Positions 49,561 to 61,600 of a stretch of DNA of 64,000 nucleotides are shown piece after piece. The position numbers and the translations under genes were made by a program. This stretch comes from Alisma plantago-aquatica (lineage: Eukaryota; Streptophyta; Magnoliopsida; Alismatales; Alismataceae), in NCBI GenBank assembly GCA_963693085.1, contig OY856410.1, positions 1,329,709,804-1,329,773,803 of the forward strand, in the 5' to 3' direction. The notes below the pieces were generated by a model that was not told where the DNA came from, did no database searches, and worked only from the letters and a program-made list of their open reading frames with translations. The stretch's first letter is position 1. The number at the start of each line of letters is the position of its first letter.

Positions 49561-50785
49561 AATTTTATACTAATTTGGTGAAATTTGTGTGAAAATATAT
49601 TTGATTTAATTTGTTGCTTATTTTATTGCATATAATTATTATTTACTAGAACAATGTTGGAACCACCGATGTGGAATCAAAGTAAAAACATATTACAGTT
49701 CTAGATTGAAAAGAGACATGACTTTAATTGCAACAAGTCGGTAGTACTAACATAGGCACTGACGACCAAGATTAAATGCATTAAATCCAACTGTTATTAT
49801 TATGTTTCAATACAATTAGATTTTCTCTTAATCTAAATATCTATAACGGCTAGAAAGGACACCATTAGAATGGCATCATCGAGATCTATCACATGGGGAT
49901 GACACGAATTGCAAAAGGAGGGATAAAAGTGAAGGAACCCTACCCAGCAGACCTCAGAGGATTTTTGGTGGTGGCAACGACGTCAACTCCTCTCTATCTT
50001 CTACAAATCCATTCTTTAGCCCTGTCTCCAATTTACCTATCTCAAAACTCATGTTTTAAATCTTTTCAATTTACTGTGATACCATGTCATATATTTTTGG
50101 CTAAAACATATTCCTTAGGACCCGGGAGTAGCCTGGTGTTGCATTGTATTTGACATTATAAATTGGTATATATATATTTCTTTTAGATTTCTAGACTTAT
50201 TTGTTTTATATTGTTATGAAATATATGTGCTTGATCACCATAAGTAGTTAATTAGACCTTTAATTGCTTGAAAAAGGAAATTAATGGCTGGAAAGTTATA
50301 AAAATACATGTTTTATATCGCCAACATAGAAATACAAGTTTTATAGAAAGGTGGCTTATGAATATGTAGAAGTTACCCAGAGTTTTCGATAAAGAACCTT
50401 ACTAATAACACAATCAATATATGGTTGTGGGATTAGTGTTAGATTAGTTAGTGAATTACGCCGTGAGAGCTGGTCATTCTTGATGTAGGCTCATAGTCCA
50501 AGTTTAGGAGAAATAACTATTAATAATTAATGTTAAATATAGTGTAAATCATGGTCAAACCAAAAGTCTTAAGGAATTCATCCATTCTTGATCACAAAAA
50601 CCTTAGTTAGATTTACTTTTTATTCTGAGTTAATTAAACAACCAATCAACTCTTTTTTTAGGTATAGCTGATTTGGTTTTAGTAAGAAGTAGTCCATGAT
50701 GTACTATTCCATGAGTTAGACAACTTGGGCCACATTTGGCATATATTACACGACACGTGCTCTTGCATACATTCTACGTGTGTCA
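49561..50785 (+). repeat. Element C LTR 3 with an inverted start
   Basis: From about 49607 the sequence follows LTR 2 to the end at GTGTGTCA (50785). The first 46 bp (49561-49606) are the reverse complement of LTR 2 positions about 45253-45299. The adjacent end of the internal domain with its polypurine tract is missing. Confidence 0.75.
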
Positions 50786-51967
50786 AGTTTATGCCTCTAA
50801 ATTCCTAATTCTAATAAAGCATTGTCATAAATCATCTTATGAAGTATATGTCATCTTTATGCCTCTATATTTCTAATTCTAATAAGATCACCTTAGTTAA
50901 GTAAATCCCAAATTCCAATACAATAAGCTATGTATTTACTATTGGCAGACTCAAAAACTAATGATCACACTCCCCAAGATAGATGGGGTGCACCATGGTT
51001 TGGCATGCCCACACATAGTTGATTGATGTTTTCTTATGAAATGTACTTTAGAAGTCATTGTAAACTTAATATTAAATTGAGGGACTAGATATTATAGTCC
51101 TATGTATCCAATCACATCACTTATATAAAACTATACATATTATACGCTATAAAAATCACACCAAGTGATGAAATACAATATGGCAACTAGTAAAAGATAT
51201 GAGCTAGCAAGAGTTGTAAACAAACAACCAAAAGATTCACATATCGTGTAACCCTAAATCTACCTTTACATGGATTTTCAATCGATCAACTAGCAATCTA
51301 GTCAACTGGTTGGATTCCATGTTTCAATAGTTCTTCAGTTAGTGATGGAGTCATCACTTTAACTTCACCCCAAACCCTCCAAGGACCTTCCTCATTTATG
51401 TGTTCTTGACATCACGTCCTTCACTCCACCATAGTTGCTTGGCGATATCCATACATCATCCTATTCTAGTTACAACAATTACATTTTACTGGAGAACATA
51501 GAGAGATAAGCATGGCACACATGCCATATACATGTTACATATTATGATGAAAGTAAAAGGCATGCATTTACGTATTTCAAATCATAAGAAATCATGAAAT
51601 AGACCTAGTTCCCATATCCACATCCACCAAAAAATGATTATAAAGGTGTGACATTGATTTATATAATATAAACATATTATGTCATATATTATAGGATTCG
51701 ATTAAAATAGATACACATTCCACAAGTATCCATTCATCAATGACATGTGCTTCAAAATAAAAATTGGAGTTAAAATTACACAACTTTGTCGCATATTGCA
51801 TTATAGGACTTTGATGTAAGGGGTATCAACAAAATATAAAAAGGAAATTACCAACAAAATAATATGCCAAACGATTCGTTGTAGACATGAAGCATCAATA
51901 TATCAAAGAGCAAGAAGGGATATTGAATATACCCCAACATACTAATTGTCTAACAACTAGACATGCC

Positions 51968-52165
51968 TTAATTCAGTGCATAATTCACACCTCTAGTCTT
52001 AGATCCAAAGTGGATGGTGTTCTTTTTGTTTTCACCACCGTCTCCTTGCAACAATACCTTTTTTAATCCTTGGAGAAGTTGTTTCTCCTCAAACCTACAC
52101 GTAAGGGTCTTAGACTCTAACTCATCGATGTGGTTGTAGGAGCTCTTTGTAGGCCACCTTGTCAC
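51968..52165 (-). CDS. Small unrecognised frame downstream of a minus-strand TATA box
   Basis: A 65-codon minus-strand frame with a hydrophilic, mixed-charge composition (segments DELESKTLTCRFEEKQ and QGLKKVLLQGDGG). A TATA box candidate lies about 165 bp upstream on the same strand, at 52331-52340. It could be a remnant of a transposon gag or of a captured exon; no family is recognised, and chance is a real alternative. Confidence 0.2.
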   Translation of the reverse strand: MTRWPTKSSYNHIDELESKTLTCRFEEKQLLQGLKKVLLQGDGGENKKNTIHFGSKTRGVNYALN

Positions 52166-52330
52166 TAAGAGGAAGTGGAACTCAAAGTTGTAGACATGCT
52201 AGCATTGCTTGCTCTCCTTCTCCTACTATTATAGATTGTCATCCTTGATATGAGTTTTTCTCTCTCCAAGAGAAAGAAATCTTATATAAGTTATGTCTCA
52301 ATGTGTATATCTCCATTTGGACGTCCATGC

Positions 52331-52340
52331 TTTTATATAG
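52331..52340 (-). promoter_or_regulatory. TATA box candidate on the minus strand
   Basis: The minus strand reads CTGCTATATAAAAGCATGG. A second weaker CTTATATAAG lies about 50 bp downstream. It may be an old LTR promoter. Confidence 0.3.
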
Positions 52341-55300
52341 CAGAGTCGTGAGAATTACAAGTAAAAAATAATCAAACAAGGAAAACTCGAACACATTTCC
52401 CACTTGGGTTTCTGGTCATCTAGTCGACATGTTCGTTAGATCATTTGGTACATCCAATCAACCAATGGTCATCTTGGTCTGATTTGATTGACCAATTCAA
52501 TTCCCAACAAAATAGGTCTCCTTTTTTCCTTGTATTTTTCTGACATACTAGTTGGCTAGTTTCCCAAATAGTAACCAATCAATCAATTGACATTCAGTTG
52601 ACTATAGTTCTCAACCATTCATTTGGCCAACTTGCTGACCCATATGGTTGATTGGGTAGGAAGCCAACATTTAAATAAATCAAAATCATTCTGATCACAT
52701 TTAGAATTATGAAATTTAATTCCCTTAAGCATCCATATTTGTGTGGCCTTGTAGGTTCCACATTATGTTTGTAGCGATGTCAAAGACCTTGTGAGAAAAG
52801 AGTGGTATATAGCAACATGCCATTGCTATCCAAGTAATTTGAATAATGTGGGAACAACTTTAACATATATGTGACTAATGTTACTATGATCATATAATTT
52901 ATTATGACATAAATCTAGATTGAACCTACACTATGTAGTCGTCATCCTCATAACACTCAATATATGTTTCTTAAACTAGAGAAGACTATTGAGATTATGT
53001 GGGCTCAATATCTTAGATTGACTCGCACAAGCAAGGCCATGTATTTCATAGTCTCACTCATCAAATTGCTAGAATATCATACGAATAGGAGGGACAAATT
53101 CCAGCTGCATCACTAGAAGTAATTACAAGTATCGTACAGGATCCGATTACTAAATGTATGGAAACCCTTATTATGATTCATGTTAATCAGTGTTTAAGTA
53201 TACATAAAAATATTTGATCATTGTAGTGACTTCAGACTACAAATCATAAATCATCACTAGAGCATTGAGATATGACTCAAGCTACCAGGACATAACATTC
53301 CTGTGTCATTTCTAAAAAGGATCTATCCAGTACAACTTATTCTCTAACAAGTACCCATGTGCCTAAATTTATATCCAATATCATGACTAAAGAGACATAG
53401 TCATCATTTAGAATACACACTAGTCTTATTATTATAGTTCTCCTATGATACCCACAAAAATAACTGACTAGGGATGTGACAAGAATGAATAATATCGAGT
53501 ACACATATCAACTCATGTTCAAGTTCTCAACCCAAACCATATGTCATCGAGATAAAATGTTCTTGGTATTATTATAATTATTTATTATAACAACACTAAC
53601 ACAAACATAATAAATGGAATTGTCTTTTATTAATAATAAAACCATACACTACTACTACAATATTTTGATTATGGCTCATAGGATATACAACCAATAAGCT
53701 TTACATTACACAAAAAATTGTCATCGTGTTTAAAGTCTCAATTTCATGAAAGCACTTGATTTGATTTGATTAAAAAACAAAATAAGAAAAAAAAACATAA
53801 TTGGTGAGTCTTTAAGATGACTAAGGGACTTGTTTTCATCAGCACAAAACACTCAATTTGGTTCAGGGATCCCAATTTTCTCAAGATCTCCCATGTTATA
53901 AATCTATCCTAAGTGATTGAATCGAGACGTGTGAAATTGAGAGAAATGAGAAAAAAATTGATTAGATAAAGAGAGATCTAGAACTATGTATGAGAAATTA
54001 CTGATATTAGTATTTATAGTTTCACATGTCTTCGCTAAGATCCATTACAAAGAAGTAATCAATCATGATTGAGATTCATAGTTTTAAGCAATAAAGTAAG
54101 AATATGGAGATATTGATTAGTAAAGCATGGAAAGATGTCGTAGGATGATTTTTTTGATGAGCAATCATTATGTCAAGAACAAGTTGATAAGTAGTTGAAG
54201 TAATCAGACTATGTATAATTTTGGTCAATATCTGATGACAAGATGAATAAGTAGAGAAAATCAATTAGATCAAGAGAACCTTGGTGCCTCATTATTGTTT
54301 CTATAGCCTCTTGGTATATTGAGATTATCATTATAGAAGAACGATCTTCGAAACCATCAATATTCTAGAGTCTAATCAAGATAAGGTAGTTCTCTCTAAT
54401 TACAAGAGATTCAAAATGGGCAAGGTTGAAGTTGAACATGGGAAGTATTTAGACATGTTTGTGAGGGTTGGAGGTTTTAGTGTTGAGAAAGTGATTGCGT
54501 GAAAGGTGCCATCTTCAAATCAGGAATAGGAAATAGAATCAGGATTTGGCCCATAGGGGAGACGCATGGAGTGATTTTTCCGATGGGGTGCACCACTAGA
54601 AAATACCGTGTTCTACCATGTGACACCCTGTCAGAAAGAGGCTTTATTTTTAATATTGGTGAACTTCATGGAATTAGTGTGGTAAAGGTCCCAACATTTT
54701 CATATAGGATGAAGTGATCATTTGTATACAATGATTTTACATGTCATGTTAACCTCATATAAGAATAAAAGGTAGAGAAATGGTGGGACAATTTATGTGA
54801 AACTTAGATAAAACAATAAAACAACTATATTGTTTTCATTCTATCCAAGTTAAAGGAGTAGGGGTCCACATGCTCCAACTAATAGTAGGCTTAATTTACC
54901 ACCTGGGAAAGAAGCTAAATGCTAAAAAGAGCACATATTCTTAAAATAACTAGTTTTGAAACATTCCCACTAGTAGAATAATTTATGGAGGAGCAAATTA
55001 TACTCGTGGCTATGAGAAGTTGCTTGATGGTGAAGATTTCATGTTAAAAAATGAAGAGTGGCAATGGTCAAGGATACATGTTGCATGCCCGTACTTGTAC
55101 CTATCCAAGGATAAGAGAGAAATTTAAGGATGTATGGGTAAAACAAAAAAAAAACTTCAATAGAAAGATAAATAAGTGTCTTATTATGTTCATGACCCAT
55201 AACTTATTATTTAAGAGATATACCACGGCAATAGGGGGAATGCATCAAATTATGAATAAATAATCAAATAGCACCTCAGGGGTATTTATAAGGCATGCTT

Positions 55301-56343
55301 GTGGATGTTAGAGAAAGTAGAAATTTTCAATTTGTTCATCCATCACACAAAAGGAAAATGTGCAATAAACTAAATTGTGGATGCATTGACAAGCCCAATC
55401 CATTCCTTTCCAATGAAAGTAAATGTCTTTGACATATAATTTACTAGAACTGATAATGAATGAGATAATTGGTTTACATGAGACATCAAATTACATAACA
55501 TTATATATGATTATTAGATTAAATATATATTTTTAGAGTTAGTCACACGATGCTTTGGAACTAAGCTTTAATATGACTTTTCATCTATTCCAAATAGATA
55601 GGTAATAGACGAGTGTTTCATAATTAAGAAAACATGCCAAGAGCTCTATAAAAAATTGTCAAAGATGATGCTACTTACAATTAAGAGGAAAATGACATGA
55701 AAAACTTGCAACATATGATTTTTCCTATAACAATATTTATCAAAACTCTATGCATCATGAAATTTAATGAAGAATATCCTATAGATCACTAGTTTATTGG
55801 GATCATATAGGATAAGATATGTCTTAAAACATGATAGTGTTTAACACTATCTAGAATATGCAAAATCTTGCTCTATTGAGGTAACGTGAAAATCAAAGTA
55901 TGAAGAAATTATATACCAGCACCAAAGTCGTCTAAATTCGAACTAAAACCATGAGAGATTAACTTCAATAGAGTCATGTCATGTTCTTTGATGAAATTAT
56001 TATTGTAAATCAAGTTTTATTTTAAAACAAAGAGAGGTTTAATCCCACATTGATGAGCATAATGACTTTCCTCCTCTTTATAGGAATCAATTTTCCTTCT
56101 TTAGCTAAGGATAAAAGGAACATGTGTCCATCATGTACATCAAGAAGCAGTCCAAGTGGCGGCGAAAGTTTGTATACCAAGGCACACATGAATCCATAAA
56201 AAGGACCTTCAAATCTATATAGGAGTGCAATCATGGCTTGGTTTTACCACTGGTATATTGCCTTTCATTTTGATAAGTGGTGCATCTCCTTGAAGTGTTT
56301 GTTTCTCTTTTTCTCTTAGAGTCACGACTACTCCTAGAAATGC

Positions 56344-56796
56344 ATGTCTTCCTTCTCTTTAACTGCACACGAGTTATATAACCAAGTCATATATGACTTC
56401 TTAAAAGGATCTGAAGAACAAAAAGTTATTTCCTCTCTGATTCACTGTAAAGGTGCTTTACAGTCTGTTGGTTCCTATTCGTTTTGTTGCGGATCGCTTG
56501 GAGAGGGATCAAGAACCATTCTTTTGATGTCGCGATTTACATGTGCACTTGTTACGGCAACTGCCAATGTTGCATCGTGGGATAATCATTGTCAGTCATC
56601 TAATACAACGACGTTCACTGTCGAGAGGAGTAAAACTACGATCAAGGATAGTGCATTGCCCACCTCAGCGTTTGTCTCTATCTATATCGTGCGCAATTTA
56701 TTGAAGTTTGTTTTGTACCCAATTCAAACAATAACGCTCATTATTGGTTGGGTACCCACCTATTTATCGTATGATAGTTACATCTTGAAAAGTTAG
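56344..56796 (+). CDS. Unrecognised 150-codon ORF in a CpG-richer block
   Basis: ATG at 56344 to stop at 56794. After the decayed Rep frame it is one of the longest uninterrupted frames in the window. The protein is rich in Ser and Thr, with a hydrophobic C-terminal third (segment YIVRNLLKFVLYPIQTITL) that could form one or two membrane segments. No family is recognised. The surrounding DNA keeps many CpG sites, unlike the nearby retroelements. It could be a captured or decayed host gene fragment near the Helitron, or a chance frame. Confidence 0.25.
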   Translation: MSSFSLTAHELYNQVIYDFLKGSEEQKVISSLIHCKGALQSVGSYSFCCGSLGEGSRTILLMSRFTCALVTATANVASWDNHCQSSNTTTFTVERSKTTIKDSALPTSAFVSIYIVRNLLKFVLYPIQTITLIIGWVPTYLSYDSYILKS

Positions 56797-56989
56797 ACGT
56801 GTATCCTACTTATAGTAGCAAGGGTATTTCTTATTGGAGTTGAATCATGTTTGGTTTTTATTCTCTTGTTGGAACTAAATGGCCAACTGAAAAACTATAA
56901 CTCGGTGCTTGGTTTGTTAGGTGACCCTTTTTGTTTCAATTATTATTATGAGCTATCAACTATATACAAATATGACTCGAGTGAAAAAC

Positions 56990-57368
56990 TTATCCCCTAT
57001 TTGGATTCGTATTTGAGTTGAATTGGACGGTATTAGTGGTTGTTTCAACAAATATTCTCCACGTAGGACTAAATCTGGATAATAAAATCCAAATTTAATC
57101 TCATGGTGTTTGTAAAACCTCGACTAACGGAATTCATTTAGGATTATGTAATCCCATTCGTCGCACCAACTCGGTTCATATCCGTGCAAGACTTTAAAAT
57201 CACTGTCCGGATTAACATATATCTACATCCAACCCTAACAACTAGACCAAGATCAGACTCCAAACAAAATCAGATTAAAACAAGACATACTAATTCCGAC
57301 TAACCCATTATCCAAACCGATCCGGATTTACTGAGTCTAACCCCAATCCATTTTCAAATAGGGGCTTA
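56990..57368. mobile_element. Tourist-like MITE, 373 bp, with TTA target duplications
   Basis: The element is 56993-57365, flanked by TTA on both sides (56990-56992 and 57366-57368). The ends carry a 10 bp inverted repeat, CCCCTATTTG on the left and CAAATAGGGG on the right. A 3 bp TTA duplication and a terminal motif of CCCTATTTGGATT type match the PIF/Harbinger (Tourist) group. No coding capacity; it would move with a Harbinger transposase supplied elsewhere. Confidence 0.75.
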
Positions 57369-58512
57369 ATACTCCAGGTTTTGTTACATTGAATGACGGC
57401 ACACGATGCTAAGGGTGCCTTGTTAGTCAATTCAGGTTGCGAGTTTCTTCCATTCACTTCTCATGGCCCCGGTTTCCCGCCAAGCTGGAAGGAGTGCGAG
57501 ACCCAACAAGAAGAGCTACTTTGTGATAAATGCCTGGTGTAGGCGTCTTTCTACCCAATAAAAAAGCAAGTCTCTGCTGCTTGCTTTTAGTACCTGTTTG
57601 ACTGTATGCTTCTCTCTTTTTCCTAAAGTACCCCTGCAGGCAGATATGTATACCACGCTAACCACGATGTCACTTTTTGCTCCAAAATTTAGCCTGCAGG
57701 TGCTGCTACTACAACTGCAATTAGCATAGTCGGTACCCGAAAGCCGCTGAAACATAGCCTGCACTGCAAATGCCTCTATTTTAAACCGCTGCTATGTAAC
57801 AGCCAGAATCGGCCACTTATCTGTCCTCCCTTCAACCGCTCGCAGAAACAGACAGCCTCGCTCGATTAATTGTAACACTCAACACATTGCCTCTTCGGTT
57901 GTTCATTTGGCTGTAGCAGAGTATAGGTGCCGGAATCCAATGACTCTGTTGAATCACATCGTTTATGGTGCGCTACAGCTTGCACCATATATACTTTATT
58001 CTAAGCTTTAGATAAGCTATAGGACGCAAGCAGTGTCCTTTTTCCCCCTCCACATCGTCTTGCTGAAGAGGTGCCAACTATACTATTTTGGCTTATGCCC
58101 TTATTTTATTTCTGCAACGATTTCAAATTTCCTTTTTGCCAGCTATACTTTCTATAACAACGTCTTAAGTTTTTCTTCGAATTGTCATATTTCGTTGGTA
58201 CAATCCATCTTAATAGGAGACACCAATACCTATGCATCTATATGCATGTTGTAAATAGGAGGACGGGAGGACTTCATTATAATAAGCATAGGACAATTAA
58301 TACAGTGATATGAGTCAGCCGAAGAAGCATTGTTCTAACTTACCAGTAGAAATGGCACATGCTTCACGATTTATTAATGTCCTCGGCAGTAGGGTAGTTC
58401 GTGACTAGTATGTTCGGAGGACAACTGACGCCCTGCATTAGAATAAGCTGTCAGTTCAATTTTATAGACTTTTTGTAGGGCTTTATTTGTATCCGTGGTG
58501 ATGTCAATATTG
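57369..58512. other. CpG-richer block without a recognisable gene
   Basis: GC and CpG content are visibly higher than in flanking DNA at 57400-57960 (for example CCGCTGCTATG, CGCTCGCAGAAAC). Only short frames of about 70-80 codons on either strand. It may be host sequence carried in or next to the Helitron. Confidence 0.4.
57562..57588. repeat. Perfect 9 bp hairpin
   Basis: AAAAGCAAG, loop TCTCTGCTG, CTTGCTTTT. It lies in the CpG-richer block. It may be part of another small DNA transposon, as no transcript unit is evident. Confidence 0.5.
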
Positions 58513-58830
58513 GCATGATTTCATATATTTTTATTAAATATATGCGGTGTTGGCATTAGTGAAGATTCCAATCTCCCTTTTTTTTTCTTTGCTAGGGTAG
58601 TGAGTGATAGAGAAATTATTGTCTAGGATTTGGTTACCATATGCCATGCAGAATATGCTTCGGTAAATTACGGCATTGACATGATTTGATATGTTTGTAT
58701 TATTTATATACGATGAATAATTGCTATATCATTCGGCGATTGAGGGAGACATTATTGTGTCCCCTTTGTTTAGCATATGGCACGCGCAATATACTTATGT
58801 AAAGTTATTGTTTAACAATGATACAATTTT
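58513..58830. repeat. Imperfect tandem duplication of about 160 bp
   Basis: TTGGCATGATTTCATAT near 58513 and TTGACATGATTTGATAT near 58675 begin two diverged units. Each continues with a TATTTATAT-like stretch, later a CATATGCCATGC or CATATGGCACGC segment, and an AATATGCTTCGGTAAA or AATATACTTATGTAAA end. It sits just upstream of the Rep frame. Confidence 0.45.
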
Positions 58831-58876
58831 GTGAAAAAAAATTGCATGCAATCTACTATTTCTAGCACATGGGAAA

Positions 58877-60938
58877 TTGGATCCACGTCAACTTTTAGTG
58901 AAGGAAGATTCTGTTTGGCTTATAATGAGAGAGTCATATGTACTTCCTAATTGTAGGTATTGTAGTCATTGTCATGCAAAGAGATATCCATATGAAGTCA
59001 AAATATTTTGTTGCTATGATGGAAAAATCGTGCTGGCTACAAATGATACCCCTTTAGAATTACTTGACTTATATACCTCATTAGAGAAAGAAGCTATTCA
59101 CTTTCAACAATGCATACTAACATATAATAATACATTTGCTTTTACTTCTATGAGTGTGCATGAGGATAAAGATCATTTTTGGAGAAATAGAGAGATATAC
59201 ACTTTTCAGATACTAGGACATGTATATCAATTTATCAACCAGATGATACCAGAAAACAAGAAGCCATCACATATGCAATTATACTTCTACGACACAGATC
59301 ATGAGATAGAAAATAGGCTACATCAATCATGTCAGTTGAAAGAAGATGTAGTCAAGATATTAGTCAAGACATTTTGTCATAATCCATACTCAAAATTCTT
59401 TCAAAGTTTAACGGATTCACGGGACACTGAGAACTTACAGATATATATAAAGTCAAATCCAGATGTAAATCAAGTAATTAATAACGCACCAACTTCTTCA
59501 CAAGTGGCGGCTATATGGAAATAAAATGGCGATGATAACAACAACATAATTTTTAAAAGAGACATTTCGGTTTACTCTCATGATGGGATCAGTCATTGTG
59601 TCAACTATTACAATGGTTGTTATGATCATCTACAATATCCATTATTATTTCCTTATGGTGAGATTGGTTGGCATCAAGGAATTCCATGAAGAGATAAAAA
59701 GACTGGTCAATGGTTGTGCAATAGTTTATTATCTGACAGTTCTTATTTTTGAAATATGGATGAACTCTTACTACATGAGGAAAGAGGTAACCTAAACACT
59801 TATTATTTATTAATTAGTTTAGTAGACAATATATGTCTTTTAAATTATGTTATTACTATCTTTCAACTCTAGAAATAAGCAAAAATGAAGAAAAACAATC
59901 TCATGTCGTGAATATTATTGCTACAAGTTACAGATTAGAGACACTGATAAATATATTTTGTTACATTATGGTAGACTTCTACAACAATATGTTGTTGATA
60001 TATATGGCAAACTTGGAACTAGCCACTTGGATTATATTAGAAGGGACCAACAAAAGATCCAAGCTGATCTATATCAAGGCATCATAGATATCTATAATGA
60101 TGGACAAAAGACTTGCAACATAATTGGAAAAAGAGTTATTCTTCCAGCTTCATTTATTGGTGGTTCAAGAGATATGCGCCAACGATATCTTGATGAGGTA
60201 TGGGAAACTTGATATATTTCTAACTTTTACATATAATCCATCATGGATTGAGGTAAAAAGAGAGTTATTACCTTGTGAAGAAGTGCAAAATAGACTAGTT
60301 TTACTTGCTAGAATTTTCAAAGAAAAAGTTAAAAAATTTAAAAGTTGATCTTTTTAAGCGACATATATTTGGACATGTAGTTTCTCATGTTTATGTGATA
60401 GAATTTCAAAAAGGATACTTCCACATACACATTTTCTTATCATTCTAGAAAAAAGATAAAAGATTACTATTCTTGATGTATATGACCGATATGTATCAGC
60501 TGAAATACCAGAAAAAGTAGAGAACTCACATCTACACAATATGGTTTTGAAACATATGGTACATGGTCCATGTAGAATATTCTATCCGGGCAATGTATGT
60601 ATGAATGATGGAAGGTCCAAGAAACATTATCCGAAAGTTTTTTATCCAATAACAACTCAGGAAAAGAATTCATACCCTTTGTACAAAAGAAGATATATTG
60701 GTCACTTAGAAAGTGTGGGTTCCAAGCAAATTGACAATCGTTGGATCATTCCTTACGATTCTTATTTGTTAACAAAGTACAACTACCATATAAATGTTGA
60801 GATTTGTTCTTCGATCAAAGTAGTGACATACTTATACAAGTATATATACAAAGGACATGATCGTGCATTGTTTCAATTGAATGACAACCATACGAAGAAT
60901 GTGGACGAAGAAATTGTACAATATGTATCTGGATGTTG
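58877..60938 (+). pseudogene. Decayed Helitron Rep (HUH rolling-circle replication initiator)
   Basis: The first 216 codons (58877-59524) are open and match the N-terminal part of plant Helitron Rep-helicase: a cysteine cluster (NCRYCSHCH, FCC), FAFTSM, a YTFQILGHVYQ segment and LYFYDTDHEIENR. There is no in-frame ATG before residue 18, so the true start is missing or upstream of a lost intron. After the TAA at 59522 the same frame continues with YNGCYDHLQYPLLFPYGE, then stops and frameshifts follow. Later pieces show ILPASFIGGSRDMRQRYLDE (60136-60195), the HUH motif HIH at 60422-60430, and the tyrosine region YKYIYKGHD (60835-60861) with Tyr spaced as YxxxY. The helicase domain is absent because the chromovirus LTR starts at 60939. 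The element cannot be autonomous. Confidence 0.9.
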
Positions 60939-61409
60939 TGTTACGACCCCACCTTTCAGTAACCCCCAATTAAGGGAGATCGAGAGGTCAAAGCCACACC
61001 CATAATTTCTGGATCAAAGGTTCGACATATAACCAAGAACAATTATTAAATTTTAACAGACTAAACTGAAAAGCTGTAATAAAATTTTGCACACCTTTGA
61101 AAAGTTTGTAATATACTAAACATCTAACCACAGCTGAAACACTCTAACTAGTTCCTCCTTGTTCTTTAATTCTTGAATTCACATTGTGTCGCTTTACTGT
61201 TTGTACTTTTAAGATTTGTACCTAAATCTCCGACAAATAAAATGACAGTCAGTCGAAGCTGGTATGTAGGGGGAATAAATAATGTGAAACTATGTTAACA
61301 ATGTAATCATTCAATTAATTATTTAACAACCAAGATTACGTTTTAATCCATACTACTCAATCCTTACCTATCCCCCAACTCTGTGTTGTCCCTGTAGTGG
61401 ACTTGCATG

Positions 61410-61600
61410 CTACCTCTCTTTAGGTAGATTCTTACCCCCATGGTCCTACCTTACAGGTAGCCAATACATAGGGTAGTAGAGTCACATGGCACTACCCAAA
61501 GGTAGCCCAATATCTAACTCAAAGTGACTTGATGGTCCTAACTAATTGATAGCCATGTACTAAGTCATCCAATGACCTAATGGACCTACCCCATAGGTAG
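61410..61600. repeat. CTACC/GGTAG hairpin cluster in the D LTR
   Basis: Four short inverted repeats: CTACCT-CTCTTT-AGGTAG (61410-61427), CTACCT-TAC-AGGTAG (61446-61460), CTACC-CAAA-GGTAG (61492-61505, offset by one) and CTACC-CCATA-GGTAG (61586-61600). Here the stems are constant and the loops vary. Confidence 0.7.

Larger units (their letters stand above)
40570..50785 (+). mobile_element. Element C: Athila/Tat-like element in tandem LTR-INT-LTR-INT-LTR form
   Basis: Three LTR copies (40570, 45188 and about 49561 as starts) separate two homologous internal domains. Both internal domains begin with an Athila/Tat-type primer site and carry a GACGTTAAACAAGGG block typical of this lineage. Neither has gag-pol; each has one decayed ORF. 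No 5 bp duplication was found around the outer ends (TAACT on the left, AGTTT on the right). The arrangement fits unequal recombination between LTRs of elements of the same family. Confidence 0.85.
50786..56340. other. Unassigned AT-rich DNA, probably decayed repeats
   Basis: No recognisable gene. A short imperfect duplication of TATGCCTCTAAATTCCTAAT occurs near 50790 and 50857. Sequence at about 53270-53660 has phrases familiar from plant copia-type LTR regions (for example ACTGACTAGGGATGTGACAA), which is only an impression. Frames at 54499-54717 and 55051-55263 are short and not recognised. Confidence 0.4.

Noticed and set aside
52400..52690. Cluster of TTGAC (W-box-like) motifs
   Set aside because: The motif is short, and the density is not clearly above that expected for this base composition without a count against controls.
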